This document shows positions 50,773-61,086 of a stretch of 64,000 nucleotides of DNA, in pieces (position 1 is the stretch's first letter; the number at the start of each line of letters is the position of its first letter). Both the position numbers and the translations under genes were made by a program. The notes beneath the pieces were generated by a model. The model had not been told where the DNA came from. It saw only the letters and a list, made by a program, of their open reading frames with translations, and made no database searches. Source of the stretch: Peptoniphilus_A sp001811425. GTDB lineage: Bacteria > Bacillota > Clostridia > Tissierellales > Peptoniphilaceae. The DNA is taken from assembly GCF_001811425.1 (NCBI RefSeq), contig NZ_KV804704.1, positions 28,538 to 92,537 of the forward strand, read 5' to 3'.

Positions 50773-50782
50773 GGAGATAGAG

Positions 50783-53158
50783 ATGTTATTACCGATTAAA
50801 TGGCTTAAAGATTATGTTGATTTCGATTTTGATGTAAAAAAACTTGCAGATGGACTTTCTAATTCTGGGTCCCATGTTGAATCTGTTATTATTCCATCAG
50901 AAGGTTTAGATAAAATTGTAGTTGGAAAAATTGAAAAAATAGAAAAGCATCCCGATGCAGACAAGCTTGTTATTTGCTCTGTAAATGTTGGTGATGAAGT
51001 TTTACAAATTGTTACTGGTGCACCAAATGTTTTTGAAGGTGCCATAGTCCCTGTTGCCCTTCACGGCTCTACGGTTGCTGGTGGCGTAAAGATTAAAAAA
51101 GGAAAACTTCGTGGAGTTGAATCCAATGGCATGCTTTGCTCTCTTGAAGAGCTTGGCTTTGAAAATTCTGTCATTCCTAAGGAAGCGAGAAATGGAATTT
51201 TTATCTTCCCAGAGGGAACTGAAATTGGAAAATCTGCCTTGGAAACTCTTTTTATGGATAGCGACATTTTGGAACTTGAAATCACTCCAAATAGACCAGA
51301 CTGCCTTAGCATCATGGGCATGGCTGTAGAAACTGCTGCATCCTTTGATTTAAAGACTAAGCACAATGATATTAAAATAGAAAATGAAGTAGATGATTTT
51401 TCTGATTATTTTGACGATATAGTTATCGAAACTGAAAACTGCAATAGATATTATTCAAAAATTCTTAAAAATATAAAGATTGGACCATCTCCACTTTGGC
51501 TACAAGCCTATCTTATGCAAGCAGGAGTTAGACCAATTTCAAATATAGTTGATTTAACAAACTTTGTAATGCTTGAGTACGGTCAACCTCTTCATGCCTT
51601 TGATTTAGATAGCCTAAAGAACAAAAAAATTGTAGTTAGAATGGCAAAAGATGGTGAAGAAACTGTAACTCTTGATGGCGAAACAAGAAAACTTACAAGT
51701 GACGACATTTTAATCACTGACGGCAGTGAAATAATAGGCCTTGCAGGAATAATGGGCGGACTTGATTCTGAAATTACAGAAAAAACTGTAAATGTACTTT
51801 TAGAAGGTGCGAACTTCAACAAAGAAAACATCAGAAAGACTTCAAGAAGACTTAACCTTAGAAGTGAAGCATCTTCAAGATTTGAAAAGGGAATCGACCC
51901 AAATCTTGCCAAGACTGCTGTTGATAGAGTTTGCCAACTTGCAGAAATGCTTGGCATTGCTGAAGTTGTTGGCGGAAGTAAAGATGTGGGAGATTTTGAT
52001 AAGGCTCCAAAGGAAATAAAATTAAGACTTCAAAAAGTTAATGACTTAATTGGCGTGGACTTTACAATAGATGAAGTTGCCAATATTTTAAATAGACTTG
52101 AAATTGAAACTGATGTCAAAGAAGATTATCTTCTTGCAAAAATCCCAAGCGTGAGACTTGACCTAGGCATTGAAGAAGATTTAATAGAAGAAGTTGCAAG
52201 AATTTATGGCTACGACAATGTAGAACCTAAGAAATTAAGGGGAACATTAACTGTAGGAAGAAAGCCAAGATTTAGAAATGTTGAAGACAGAATCAAAAAT
52301 CTTTTAATTGGTCTTGGTTATTCTGAATTTATGACTTACTCCTTTGTCAGTCCATCTTCCTATGAAAAGGCAAATTATAAAGAAGATGAAAAAAATATTA
52401 TAAGAATTTTAAATCCACTGGGAGAAGACTATTCAATTATGAGGACAACTATTGTGCCTTCTATGATTGATGCCCTTGCCAAAAACTATGTTAGGGGCAA
52501 CGAAAATGTTGGCGGATTTGAAATTGGAAATACCTTCTTCCCAACAGATGGTGAGTTACCTGCCGAAAAGTTAAAACTAACAATTGGCTTTTATGATTTA
52601 GGCGATTTTTATTACTTAAAGGAATCTATTGAAAAGCTCTTGTGGTATCTTGGCATTGAAGACCTTGAAGTTAGAAGAAAGGAAGTTAGCTTCTTGCACC
52701 CAGGTAGGTCAGCTGAATTTATTTTAAAGGGCGAAAGCCTTGGCGTCTTTGGCGAAGTTCATCCAAAGGTTCTTGAAAATTATGGCCTAAAGAAAAAGGC
52801 CTATGTAGCAGAACTTGACTTTGACAAAATTGTTGAAAACACTATTGGCAATTACACTTACAAGGAACTTCCTAAATACCCAACTATGAAGAGGGACTTT
52901 GCCTTTGTTATGGATAGAGATATTGACTCAGTTGAACTTGAGAAAATCTCTAAAAAATATGGCAAAGAACTTTTAGAATCCTTTAAGGTGTTTGATATTT
53001 ACCAAGGTGAAAATATAGAAGAAGGAAAGAAATCTGTAGCCTTCTCACTTGTATTTAGAGCAGCCGACAGAACTCTTGAAGATGCTGAAGTTACAGAAAT
53101 TTGTGAAAAGATAGTTGCTGAGATTGAAAGTGAAATTAAGGCTAAACTAAGATCCTAA
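50783..53158 (+). CDS. pheT: Phenylalanine--tRNA ligase beta subunit
   Basis: A 791-residue subunit with editing and structural roles. The N-terminal OB tRNA-binding domain covers residues 40-150 (H-P-D-A-D-K-L near 55). B3/B4 editing domain near 210-400, B5 near 405-475, the catalytic-like core near 480-680, and the C-terminal FDX-ACB domain (K-Y-P-T-M-K-R-D-F-A-F-V-M-D near 705). AAGGAG before ATG 50783 sets the start. Confidence 0.96.
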   Translation: MLLPIKWLKDYVDFDFDVKKLADGLSNSGSHVESVIIPSEGLDKIVVGKIEKIEKHPDADKLVICSVNVGDEVLQIVTGAPNVFEGAIVPVALHGSTVAGGVKIKKGKLRGVESNGMLCSLEELGFENSVIPKEARNGIFIFPEGTEIGKSALETLFMDSDILELEITPNRPDCLSIMGMAVETAASFDLKTKHNDIKIENEVDDFSDYFDDIVIETENCNRYYSKILKNIKIGPSPLWLQAYLMQAGVRPISNIVDLTNFVMLEYGQPLHAFDLDSLKNKKIVVRMAKDGEETVTLDGETRKLTSDDILITDGSEIIGLAGIMGGLDSEITEKTVNVLLEGANFNKENIRKTSRRLNLRSEASSRFEKGIDPNLAKTAVDRVCQLAEMLGIAEVVGGSKDVGDFDKAPKEIKLRLQKVNDLIGVDFTIDEVANILNRLEIETDVKEDYLLAKIPSVRLDLGIEEDLIEEVARIYGYDNVEPKKLRGTLTVGRKPRFRNVEDRIKNLLIGLGYSEFMTYSFVSPSSYEKANYKEDEKNIIRILNPLGEDYSIMRTTIVPSMIDALAKNYVRGNENVGGFEIGNTFFPTDGELPAEKLKLTIGFYDLGDFYYLKESIEKLLWYLGIEDLEVRRKEVSFLHPGRSAEFILKGESLGVFGEVHPKVLENYGLKKKAYVAELDFDKIVENTIGNYTYKELPKYPTMKRDFAFVMDRDIDSVELEKISKKYGKELLESFKVFDIYQGENIEEGKKSVAFSLVFRAADRTLEDAEVTEICEKIVAEIESEIKAKLRS

Positions 53159-53168
53159 GGAGGCTATT

Positions 53169-53720
53169 ATGTCCGATACAAAGAGAATCGAAGTCACTAT
53201 TGACGACATGAAATTTTATGTCAAGGGTAATGACAAGGAAGATTACATTAAAGAGCTTGCAGCAGATCTTGACATGAAGATCAAGGAAACTGCAAGGAGT
53301 AATTTTAAATTGAATCAAGTGCAGACTCTTGTGCTCTGCGCCCTAAACCTTTTAGATGATTTTGAAAAGATGAAGTCTGACAGGAATGACTTGGCAAATT
53401 TAGACGATGACAAAAAAGAAATCATTGAGAAAATGGAAGAAATTAAAGATTTAAAGAAGCAACTTTCAATTTTTGAAGAAGAAAATAAAAAAGTAAATAC
53501 AAATTTCAGAGAACTTCAACAGAAAACTCTTGATGTAGAGGACAGAAATAGGAAAGTAAATAGAGATCTTCTTGAAAAAAATAAAGAAATTACTGATTTA
53601 AAAGAAGAAATTCAAAAACTTGAAGGAAATATTTCCACACTAGAAGAAAAAAACAACAATGCATCGAGAAGAATAATTGATTTGACAAGAGAACTGGAAA
53701 GTCTTTATGAAGAAAAGTAA
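53169..53720 (+). CDS. zapA: Cell division protein ZapA with long coiled coil
   Basis: A 183-residue FtsZ-ring protein. The ZapA domain covers about residues 5-80 (I-D-D-M-K-F-Y-V-K-G-N-D near 10). Beyond that, roughly 85-183 is a charged coiled coil of E/K/L heptads, far longer than the ~85-residue Bacillus ZapA. It follows pheT, as zapA does in Bacillus. AAGGAGG upstream. The coiled coil overlaps the next gene by 14 bases. Confidence 0.85.
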   Translation: MSDTKRIEVTIDDMKFYVKGNDKEDYIKELAADLDMKIKETARSNFKLNQVQTLVLCALNLLDDFEKMKSDRNDLANLDDDKKEIIEKMEEIKDLKKQLSIFEEENKKVNTNFRELQQKTLDVEDRNRKVNRDLLEKNKEITDLKEEIQKLEGNISTLEEKNNNASRRIIDLTRELESLYEEK

Positions 53721-56052
53721 ATATGAACTCCTAGCACCTGCTGGTGATATGGCTGCCCTTAGGGCTGCTGTATCGGCAGGTGCTAATGCTGTTTATTTGG
53801 GCTATGACGAATTTTCCGCCAGGGCTAAGGCAAAAAACTTCAACAAGGAAGAGTTAAGGGAAGCAATTAACTACGCTCACCTAAGAGGCGTAAAAATTTA
53901 TGTGACCTTTAACATTTTAATTGCTGATTTTGAAATAAAAAGAGCCATGGATAGGGTGAAGATGCTCTATGAAATTGGCGTTGACGCACTTATCTTACAA
54001 GATTTAGGCATAGCTTGGGAAATAAGGAAGAACTTCCCAGATTTTGAAGTTCATGCATCAACTCAAATGGCAGTAAATAATTTTTACGGTGCAAAATTTT
54101 TAAAGGAAATGGGTTTTACAAGAGTAGTCCTTGCTCGCGAAACTCCTCTTTTTGAACTTGAAAAAATTAGGGAACTAGACATAGATGTGGAGACCTTTAT
54201 TCACGGAGCCCTATGCGTTTGTTACTCTGGCGAGTGTCTCATGTCGTCTATGATTGGTGGCAAGTCTGGCAATCGTGGCGAGTGTGCCCAAGCTTGCAGA
54301 AAGTCTTATGAAATTATAGATTTTGATGGAAATAAAATTGGCAAGAGACTTTATTATATTTCGCCCAAGGACTTAAACACCCTAGATGACGTTGCAAAAA
54401 TAATAAATGCAGGTGGCTACTCCTTAAAGATTGAAGGGCGAATGAAAAACCCAGAGTATGTCTACACAGTTGTATCTTCCTACAAAAAATCCTTGGAAGG
54501 CAAGCTAAGTTTAGAGGACAAAGAAGATACAGAGCAAGTTTTTAACAGAGGCTTTACTAAGGGACTTTTTAATGGCGACTTTGGAAATGACTTCATCTCA
54601 TCTGATAGACCTGACAACAGAGGCGTTGAAGTTGGAAAAGTTCTTGGGGCGACAAAAAACTTTGGGAAAGTAATTTTTTATGAAGATGTATTTGAGGGCG
54701 ACGGACTAGAATTTATTTCTAGCAGTGGAAGATTTGGCATGAGGTCAAATTCCTTCTATGAGGCAAATATTCCCCATGAGATAAATTTATTTAAGGCTCC
54801 AATTTTAAATTCTAAAATAAATAGAACTTTTTCAAAAAAACTTTATGAAAAAGTTGATGAAAAAATTGAAAATTTTGACTACAAAAGAGATTTAGACCTA
54901 GATTTAAGGATAAAAATTGGCGAAAGACCTCTTATTAAGGTAAAAACTGGGGACTTATATGGGGATTTTGAGCTTGATAGAGTGGTTGAAGTGGCAAAAA
55001 AATCTGGACTAGATAGAGAAAGAGTCATTGAAAATATTTCTAAGACGGGAGAGAGTATTTTCCGCGTAAAAAATATTGACCTTGACCTAGAGGACAATGC
55101 CTTTTTGCCAATTTCTGCCATCAATGAACTTAGAAGAGAAGCCACAAAAATTTTGGAAAATAAAATTTTAGAGAGCTCAATAGATAGGTTTGAAATAGAA
55201 AATAAACTAGAAAATAAAAAGTTTGAAAGGCAAAATAAAGACCATAGAAGCAAAATAAAAGTCTTTTTCAATAAATTTAAGGATTTGGAAAATTCATCTT
55301 TAAAAGATATTGATGAGATAATAATTCGTGCCAAGGACTTAGAAAAATTTAATAAAAAATATAAAAATCGAGAAGTTTCAATTTATCTTGATAAGTTTTA
55401 TTCCTACTATGAACTAGAAAATTTAAGGGAATATATTTTAAAAAATCAAAATGTCAAGGGAATTTGGGTAAATAATCTTTCGGAATATTATATTTTTAAG
55501 GATGACGACCTTGAAATAAATGGCGACATTGGTCTAAATGTATTTAACGAAGTCACATCAGATTTTTTATGTGACTTAGGTTTAAAGTCTATTACACTTT
55601 CGCCAGAATTAAATTCTGGACAAATTCAAAAAATTATAAACAAGAATGATGCTGAGATAAATGTGATTTCCTACGGCAGAGTGCCAGTTATGACTATGAA
55701 GCACTGTCCCTTCTCTGTCATAAAAAATTGCAGAGATGAGAAAAACTGTCCGACTTGCAAGTATAAAAATTATCTCTTGAGAGATGAGAAAAATGTGGAC
55801 TTTGAAGTCCTAAGACAAAATACTTTTACGGAGATTTTTAATTCCTATCCAATTTTACTGGACGGATATGTAAACAAACTCCTGGAAAACAAGGTGAACC
55901 TTCTTATCTTGGCAGATGAATTTACAGATGATGTTATAAAATTATACAAAAATTACCAGGAAGATGACTTTAAAAAAATAAAAAAGAAATTAGAAGACAA
56001 GTACCAACAGGTGACTAAGGGACATATTAATAGGGGGATTGTCAGTGGATAA
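53707..56052 (+). CDS. Large U32 family protein with DUF3656-like C-terminus
   Basis: A 781-residue protein. The U32 part (residues 1-300) has L-L-A-P-A-G-D, V-Y-L-G-Y, and the cysteine cluster H-G-A-L-C-V-C-Y-S-G-E-C with G-E-C-A-Q-A-C-R near 170-195. After about residue 370 comes the long C-terminal region seen in RlhA/YdcP-like proteins, with a second cysteine group C-R-D-E-K-N-C-P-T-C near residues 675-690. E. coli RlhA hydroxylates 23S rRNA C2501, so RNA hydroxylation is likely. It occupies the slot between zapA and mutS2 that polX has in Bacillus. Confidence 0.85.
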   Translation: MKKSKYELLAPAGDMAALRAAVSAGANAVYLGYDEFSARAKAKNFNKEELREAINYAHLRGVKIYVTFNILIADFEIKRAMDRVKMLYEIGVDALILQDLGIAWEIRKNFPDFEVHASTQMAVNNFYGAKFLKEMGFTRVVLARETPLFELEKIRELDIDVETFIHGALCVCYSGECLMSSMIGGKSGNRGECAQACRKSYEIIDFDGNKIGKRLYYISPKDLNTLDDVAKIINAGGYSLKIEGRMKNPEYVYTVVSSYKKSLEGKLSLEDKEDTEQVFNRGFTKGLFNGDFGNDFISSDRPDNRGVEVGKVLGATKNFGKVIFYEDVFEGDGLEFISSSGRFGMRSNSFYEANIPHEINLFKAPILNSKINRTFSKKLYEKVDEKIENFDYKRDLDLDLRIKIGERPLIKVKTGDLYGDFELDRVVEVAKKSGLDRERVIENISKTGESIFRVKNIDLDLEDNAFLPISAINELRREATKILENKILESSIDRFEIENKLENKKFERQNKDHRSKIKVFFNKFKDLENSSLKDIDEIIIRAKDLEKFNKKYKNREVSIYLDKFYSYYELENLREYILKNQNVKGIWVNNLSEYYIFKDDDLEINGDIGLNVFNEVTSDFLCDLGLKSITLSPELNSGQIQKIINKNDAEINVISYGRVPVMTMKHCPFSVIKNCRDEKNCPTCKYKNYLLRDEKNVDFEVLRQNTFTEIFNSYPILLDGYVNKLLENKVNLLILADEFTDDVIKLYKNYQEDDFKKIKKKLEDKYQQVTKGHINRGIVSG

Positions 56053-58417
56053 TTCTTTTAAGAGATCAGGCAAAACTTTGGAGTTTGACAAAGTTTTAGC
56101 TGAACTTAAAAACCTTGCAAGCGCAAGTATTACAAATGAATACATCGAGGGTGTGGAGATTTCCACAGACTTTTTTGAGATAAGGGAAAGGCTAAACGAG
56201 ACCAACGAAGCCTTAAAATTAGTTTTGGCAAAGGGAGAGCCACAGCTTTTTGGCATAGTTGACATAAAAAGTATTATCAAGCGTGTGGAAATTGGCGGAG
56301 CTCTTTCCGCCGGATCTCTTTTAAAGGTTTCTGACTTTTTAAGAGTTTCAAGGGGACTTAAAACTTATTTAAAGAGGGACTCCAACAGAGAGGAAGAAAT
56401 AAAATTAAATTACATCGACAAGCTAATCGAAGACCTTTACACTGAAAAAAGCCTTGAAGATGAAATTAATTCAAAAATTATTTCTGAAGAAGAAATTGCC
56501 GACGACGCTTCTCGTGAACTTTTGAGAATAAGAAGGGGAATTGCGGCAAAAAAGGATTCCATAAAAAATAAATTAAATGGAATTTTATCTTCTCACGCAG
56601 ATTTTTTGCAAGACGCCCTAGTAACTCTTCGTGATGGCAGATATGTTGTGCCCGTAAAAATCGAAAACAAATCGAGAGTTAAGGGCTTGGTTCACGACAT
56701 TTCAGGCTCTGGACAAACTGCCTACATTGAACCCATGGCAGTTGTTGAAGCCAATAACGAGCTCAAGGAGCTGTATATAAAAGAAAATCTTGAAATCGAA
56801 AAAATACTTAGAGAACTTTCAGAACTCCTTGCAGAATCGGCTGAAGAAATAAAGTCAAATCAAGACAAATTAATTGAGCTGGACTTTATCTTTGCCAAGG
56901 CGAAACTTGCCATAGAATATCATGCAAATATGCCAAGGCTAAATAATGAAGGCAGGATTAACCTAATAAATGCCTACCATCCATTTTTAGACAGAAAAAT
57001 TGCAGTTCCCATTGACATAAATCTTGGAGTAGATTTTACATCACTAATTATAACTGGACCAAACACTGGTGGTAAGACTGTAAGTTTAAAGACTGTTGGA
57101 CTCTTATCACTTATGACTCAGTACGGACTACTTATTCCAGCAGAAGAAACTTCAGAGATTGCAGTTTTCGAAAGGGTTTTTGCAGACATAGGCGACGAGC
57201 AATCAATTGAGCAGTCCCTCTCAACTTTTTCATCTCACATGGTAAATATTGTTTACATCTTAAAAAATGTGACGAGAAATTCTCTGGTTCTCTTTGACGA
57301 ACTTGGCGCAGGCACTGACCCAACAGAAGGGGCAGCATTGGCAAGGGCAATAATGGAATTTATGTTAGAGAAAAACATCAGGTGCATGTCTACAACTCAC
57401 TACAATCAGCTAAAGGTCTATGCCCTCACAACAGATGGCGTTGCCAATGCAAGTATGGAGTTTGATGTTGACACTCTTTCTCCAACTTATAGACTTTTAA
57501 TTGGCGTGCCAGGAAAATCTAACGCCTTTGAAATTTCAAGACGCTTGGGACTTCCCGATGAAATTATAGAGAAATCAAAAAAACTTTTGTCTTCTGAAAA
57601 CATTGAATTTGAAGATGTCCTTAAGTCCATTGACAAGGACAGGACTAAGATAAGAGAATACAAGGAAGAGCTTGAGAGAGAAAAGCTTGACTTAGAAAAG
57701 GAAAATAAGAGACTTCAAACAAAGATAAAAAATTTGGAAGACCAAAAAGAAAAGATTTTAGAAAAATCTCGTGAAGAAGCAAAAAGGCTCTTGTTAAACA
57801 CAAGAGAAAATGTGGATATTATTTTATCTGAAATAAATGAAGTTAGAGACAATATAAGCTCTGAAAACTCAAAGAGAATACAAGAGGCTCAGGATCTCTT
57901 GCGTGAAAGTCTAAAAAATTCCAGAAGCGATTCTGAACTTGAAATCAAAAAAGTTTCCAACCCAATTAGGGAGATAAAAGTTGGCGACAAGGTAAGAACC
58001 TCTCTTGGAAACATTGCAACAGTAGTGGAACTGCCTGATAATAAGGGCAATGTCCTAGTTCAGTCGGGCATTATGAAAATGAAAATGCCAAAGGAAAGTT
58101 TGACGAGAATTGATACTCAAGAGAACACAACCAAGCACAACACGAGAAATATTTTGAAGAACAAGGCAGCAAGCGTCAAGAGTGAAATTGACATAAGAGG
58201 CAAAAATTTTGAAGAAGCCAGAGATATTGTTGATAAATATTTAGATGATGCCTATCTTTCTGGACTAAAATCAGTTAGAATAATTCATGGAAAGGGCACA
58301 GGTGTCCTTAGACAAAAACTTAGAGAACATTTTAGAAATATAAAAATAGTAAAATCTTTTAAAGATGCGGAGTACAATGAAGGCGGCGACGGAGTAACTG
58401 TCGTAATCTTAAAGTAA
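56045..58417 (+). CDS. mutS2: MutS2 family protein
   Basis: A 790-residue ATPase/endonuclease with roles in recombination control and splitting collided ribosomes in Bacillus. The clamp/lever region is residues 1-300; Walker A G-P-N-T-G-G-K-T near 340; D-E-L-G-A-G-T-D-P near 420; S-T-T-H-Y near 450. A KOW-like section lies near 640, and the Smr nuclease domain (I-D-I-R-G-K, then I-H-G-K-G-T-G) in the last 75 residues. The start is GTG at 56045, with AGGGGG seven bases upstream; the TTG at 56039 is too close to that site. Confidence 0.94.
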   Translation: MDNSFKRSGKTLEFDKVLAELKNLASASITNEYIEGVEISTDFFEIRERLNETNEALKLVLAKGEPQLFGIVDIKSIIKRVEIGGALSAGSLLKVSDFLRVSRGLKTYLKRDSNREEEIKLNYIDKLIEDLYTEKSLEDEINSKIISEEEIADDASRELLRIRRGIAAKKDSIKNKLNGILSSHADFLQDALVTLRDGRYVVPVKIENKSRVKGLVHDISGSGQTAYIEPMAVVEANNELKELYIKENLEIEKILRELSELLAESAEEIKSNQDKLIELDFIFAKAKLAIEYHANMPRLNNEGRINLINAYHPFLDRKIAVPIDINLGVDFTSLIITGPNTGGKTVSLKTVGLLSLMTQYGLLIPAEETSEIAVFERVFADIGDEQSIEQSLSTFSSHMVNIVYILKNVTRNSLVLFDELGAGTDPTEGAALARAIMEFMLEKNIRCMSTTHYNQLKVYALTTDGVANASMEFDVDTLSPTYRLLIGVPGKSNAFEISRRLGLPDEIIEKSKKLLSSENIEFEDVLKSIDKDRTKIREYKEELEREKLDLEKENKRLQTKIKNLEDQKEKILEKSREEAKRLLLNTRENVDIILSEINEVRDNISSENSKRIQEAQDLLRESLKNSRSDSELEIKKVSNPIREIKVGDKVRTSLGNIATVVELPDNKGNVLVQSGIMKMKMPKESLTRIDTQENTTKHNTRNILKNKAASVKSEIDIRGKNFEEARDIVDKYLDDAYLSGLKSVRIIHGKGTGVLRQKLREHFRNIKIVKSFKDAEYNEGGDGVTVVILK

Positions 58418-58426
58418 GGAGTCAAG

Positions 58427-60136
58427 ATGATAAATTTTAGAGAAGAAATAATAAAAATACTTGATGAAAAAATCGAAAGTTTAAAGGCAGAAGAAATTGA
58501 CAAAATGGTAGAAGTGCCACCAAATTATGAACTTGGTGACTTTGCCTTTCCAGTTTTTCGCTTGGCAAAAATTTACAGAAAAAATCCTGCCATGATTGCA
58601 GAAGAACTTGCAGGAGAAATTAAGTCAAAATATTTTGAAAAAGTTGAAAACAAAAATGCCTACCTAAACTTTTACATCAACAAAAGTCTTTTGACAGAAG
58701 AAATTTTAAAGGAAACTGTAAACAAAAAGGGAAATTTTGGCAAGTCAGAAATAGGAAAGGGAAAGAATATTGTCCTAGATTATTCTTCTACAAATATTGC
58801 TAAGCCTTTCCACATTGGTCACATTAGGTCCACTGTTATTGGAGATTCCCTAAAAAGAATTTTTAATTTCTTGGGCTATAAGACAGTGGCAGTAAATCAT
58901 TTGGGAGACTACGGAACTCAATTTGGAATGTTAATCTATGCCTACAAGACATGGGGTAACAAGGAAGAAATTGAAAATGACCCAATCCCTGAACTTTTAA
59001 AACTTTATGTAAAGGTAAATGAAGTTGCAGAAGAAGACGCAGAAGTAAAAGAAGAATGTCGCTATTGGTTTAAGGAACTTGAAAATAAAAATGAAGAAGC
59101 TGTAAAAATTTGGAAGTGGTTTAGAGAGATTTCTCTAAAGGAATTTAACAGAGTTTACGACATGCTTGACATTCACTTTGATTCCTACAACGGAGAATCC
59201 TTCTACTCTGATATGTTACCTGAAGTAATAAAGGAAATTAGAGATAAAAACTTGTTGGAAGAATCAGAAGGTGCTGAAATTATAAATCTTGATAAGTATG
59301 ATCTTCCACCAGCAATTGTTGTAAAATCTGATGGCACTTCAATTTATTTGACAAGAGACATAGCTGCAGCAAAATATAGGGAAGAAAATTACAATCCCGA
59401 CCAAATTATTTATGTTGTTGCAACACAACAATCTCTCCACTTTAAACAACTTCGTGCAGTTTTAAAGGAAATGGGAGAAGACTTTTGGGACAAGATTAAT
59501 CATGTTGCCTTCGGCATGGTTTCTCTTGAAGACGGCACACTTTCCACAAGAAGGGGAAAAGTAGTTTATCTTGAAGATGTTCTTAATAGGGCAATTGATA
59601 AGGTGCGCGAAATTCTTGATGATAGAGAAAAAGAACAAGGTCAAAAGATGGAAAACAAGGAAGAACTTGCACAGGCAGTTGGAATTGGTGCCATAAAATT
59701 CCAAGAACTTTTTAATGGTAGAATTAAGGACTACACATTTAATTGGGACAAAACTCTTTCCTTTGAAGGAGAAACTGGACCTTATGTGCAATATGTTCAC
59801 GCAAGAATTTGCTCCCTATTAAAGAAGGGCGACTTCGACATAAATAGTGAAATTGACGCAAGCCTTCTTACAGAAGAAAGCGAAATAAATATTATAAGAA
59901 GTCTTTACAACTTCACTGATGTTGTAATTGATGCTTGTGAAAAGTGCGAGCCATACTTTATCACAAGATATACAGTAGAACTTGCAAAGAACTTTAACAA
60001 ATTCTATAACCAAACACAAATTTTAGTTGATGACGAAAAATTAAAGAATACTAGACTTATGCTTTGCTACGCAGTTAAAAATGTTATAGCAAGTGGACTT
60101 GACTTACTTGGAATAAAAGCACCAGAAAAGATGTGA
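58427..60136 (+). CDS. argS: Arginine--tRNA ligase
   Basis: A 569-residue class I synthetase. The N-terminal Add-1 domain (about 1-110) binds the tRNA D-loop. The active site has F-H-I-G-H (HIGH motif) near residue 128. The KMSKS region is degenerate (S-T-R-R-G-K near 370), normal for many ArgRS. The DALR anticodon domain is the last 120 residues. AAGGAG before the ATG. No T-box precedes it; it follows mutS2 by nine bases and likely shares its transcript. Confidence 0.96.
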   Translation: MINFREEIIKILDEKIESLKAEEIDKMVEVPPNYELGDFAFPVFRLAKIYRKNPAMIAEELAGEIKSKYFEKVENKNAYLNFYINKSLLTEEILKETVNKKGNFGKSEIGKGKNIVLDYSSTNIAKPFHIGHIRSTVIGDSLKRIFNFLGYKTVAVNHLGDYGTQFGMLIYAYKTWGNKEEIENDPIPELLKLYVKVNEVAEEDAEVKEECRYWFKELENKNEEAVKIWKWFREISLKEFNRVYDMLDIHFDSYNGESFYSDMLPEVIKEIRDKNLLEESEGAEIINLDKYDLPPAIVVKSDGTSIYLTRDIAAAKYREENYNPDQIIYVVATQQSLHFKQLRAVLKEMGEDFWDKINHVAFGMVSLEDGTLSTRRGKVVYLEDVLNRAIDKVREILDDREKEQGQKMENKEELAQAVGIGAIKFQELFNGRIKDYTFNWDKTLSFEGETGPYVQYVHARICSLLKKGDFDINSEIDASLLTEESEINIIRSLYNFTDVVIDACEKCEPYFITRYTVELAKNFNKFYNQTQILVDDEKLKNTRLMLCYAVKNVIASGLDLLGIKAPEKM

Positions 60137-60140
60137 TGAG

Positions 60141-60914
60141 ATGAACTTTTTTGAAGACTTACAATTAGTTTATAAAAAGGCTGGACAGGACACTCTTTTA
60201 AAAATAAAAAAGGCGCCACAATTTTTAATTTTTCCTTTTATGTATGGGATATTATATACTTTTGCTGTAACTATAATTGGCACAGTAGTTGGAGCTAGCT
60301 TGGGTATGTTTGCTGGTTTTATAATTCCTATAGTTACTTCTTTGATATTATCAAGTTACTTTTCTATTTTAAGTGATTTGATTTACTACAACAAAATTAG
60401 CTTTAGGAATTTTTCAAAAACTTTTATGGCTTACTTTGCATCAATTTATTCAGTGTATTTTATCCTCATGATAATTTCCCTTTTGGTGCCAGCTATAAGT
60501 TTTGTTAATGGGGCTTATTTACTTTTGCCAGCATTAATTACACTTGCACTAAACCCAATTGCAGAATCAATTTATATAAGAGGAGAGTATTACATTTCAG
60601 CCTACACTCACTCACTTGAATTTATGAAGGAAAATTTTCTCCTTTGGACTATACCATTTTTGATTTATCTTGGCATACTTCAGCTTCTTGGCTTTGACTT
60701 TGCCATGATGATTTCATCAAATTCAATTGTAGATATTCCCCTTGGAGAAAATATAATGACGGGACTATCTTATTTGAACCCACTTAACCCTTACAATATA
60801 AAAGTTTTAATAGCAAGTATAATCACTGCTGTCTATGCAATATTTAGGGGAAACCTCTACAGGATTTTAGTTGGATCAACAAGAAGAAAGAGAGCCTACA
60901 TGGGCGAACTATAA
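60141..60914 (+). CDS. Integral membrane protein of unknown function
   Basis: A 257-residue protein with about six membrane helices (near residues 30-52, 55-80, 95-120, 125-145, 168-188 and 215-235) and a basic C-terminus, S-T-R-R-K-R. I do not recognise the family. It follows argS by four bases and only a weak ribosome site is visible (GTGATGAG), so translation may be coupled to argS. A terminator comes after it. Confidence 0.75.
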   Translation: MNFFEDLQLVYKKAGQDTLLKIKKAPQFLIFPFMYGILYTFAVTIIGTVVGASLGMFAGFIIPIVTSLILSSYFSILSDLIYYNKISFRNFSKTFMAYFASIYSVYFILMIISLLVPAISFVNGAYLLLPALITLALNPIAESIYIRGEYYISAYTHSLEFMKENFLLWTIPFLIYLGILQLLGFDFAMMISSNSIVDIPLGENIMTGLSYLNPLNPYNIKVLIASIITAVYAIFRGNLYRILVGSTRRKRAYMGEL

Positions 60915-60932
60915 AATTAAAAATTATAGACG

Positions 60933-60963
60933 AAAAGACTTGATTTGATCAGGTCTTTTTTTA
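60933..60963 (+). terminator. Intrinsic terminator
   Basis: AAAAGACTTGA, five-base loop, TCAGGTCTTTT with one G-T pair, then T-run. Confidence 0.88.
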
Positions 60964-61086
60964 TGGAAAAATTTTGGTAGCAATAAAAATAAAATAAATT
61001 TAAAATTTAATTGATAGAAATTTTTCTATTTGATAGGATTTAAGTTAAAGATATAAAAAGTTTAAATAAAATAATAGGAGGAAATG

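Noticed and set aside
54879..55334. A 151-codon minus-strand frame.
   Set aside because: Ser/Leu-rich antisense of the large U32 gene; no start signal.
59760..60136. Lack of a KMSKS motif in ArgS as a defect.
   Set aside because: Many arginyl-tRNA synthetases have a degenerate KMSKS; the rest of the enzyme is intact.
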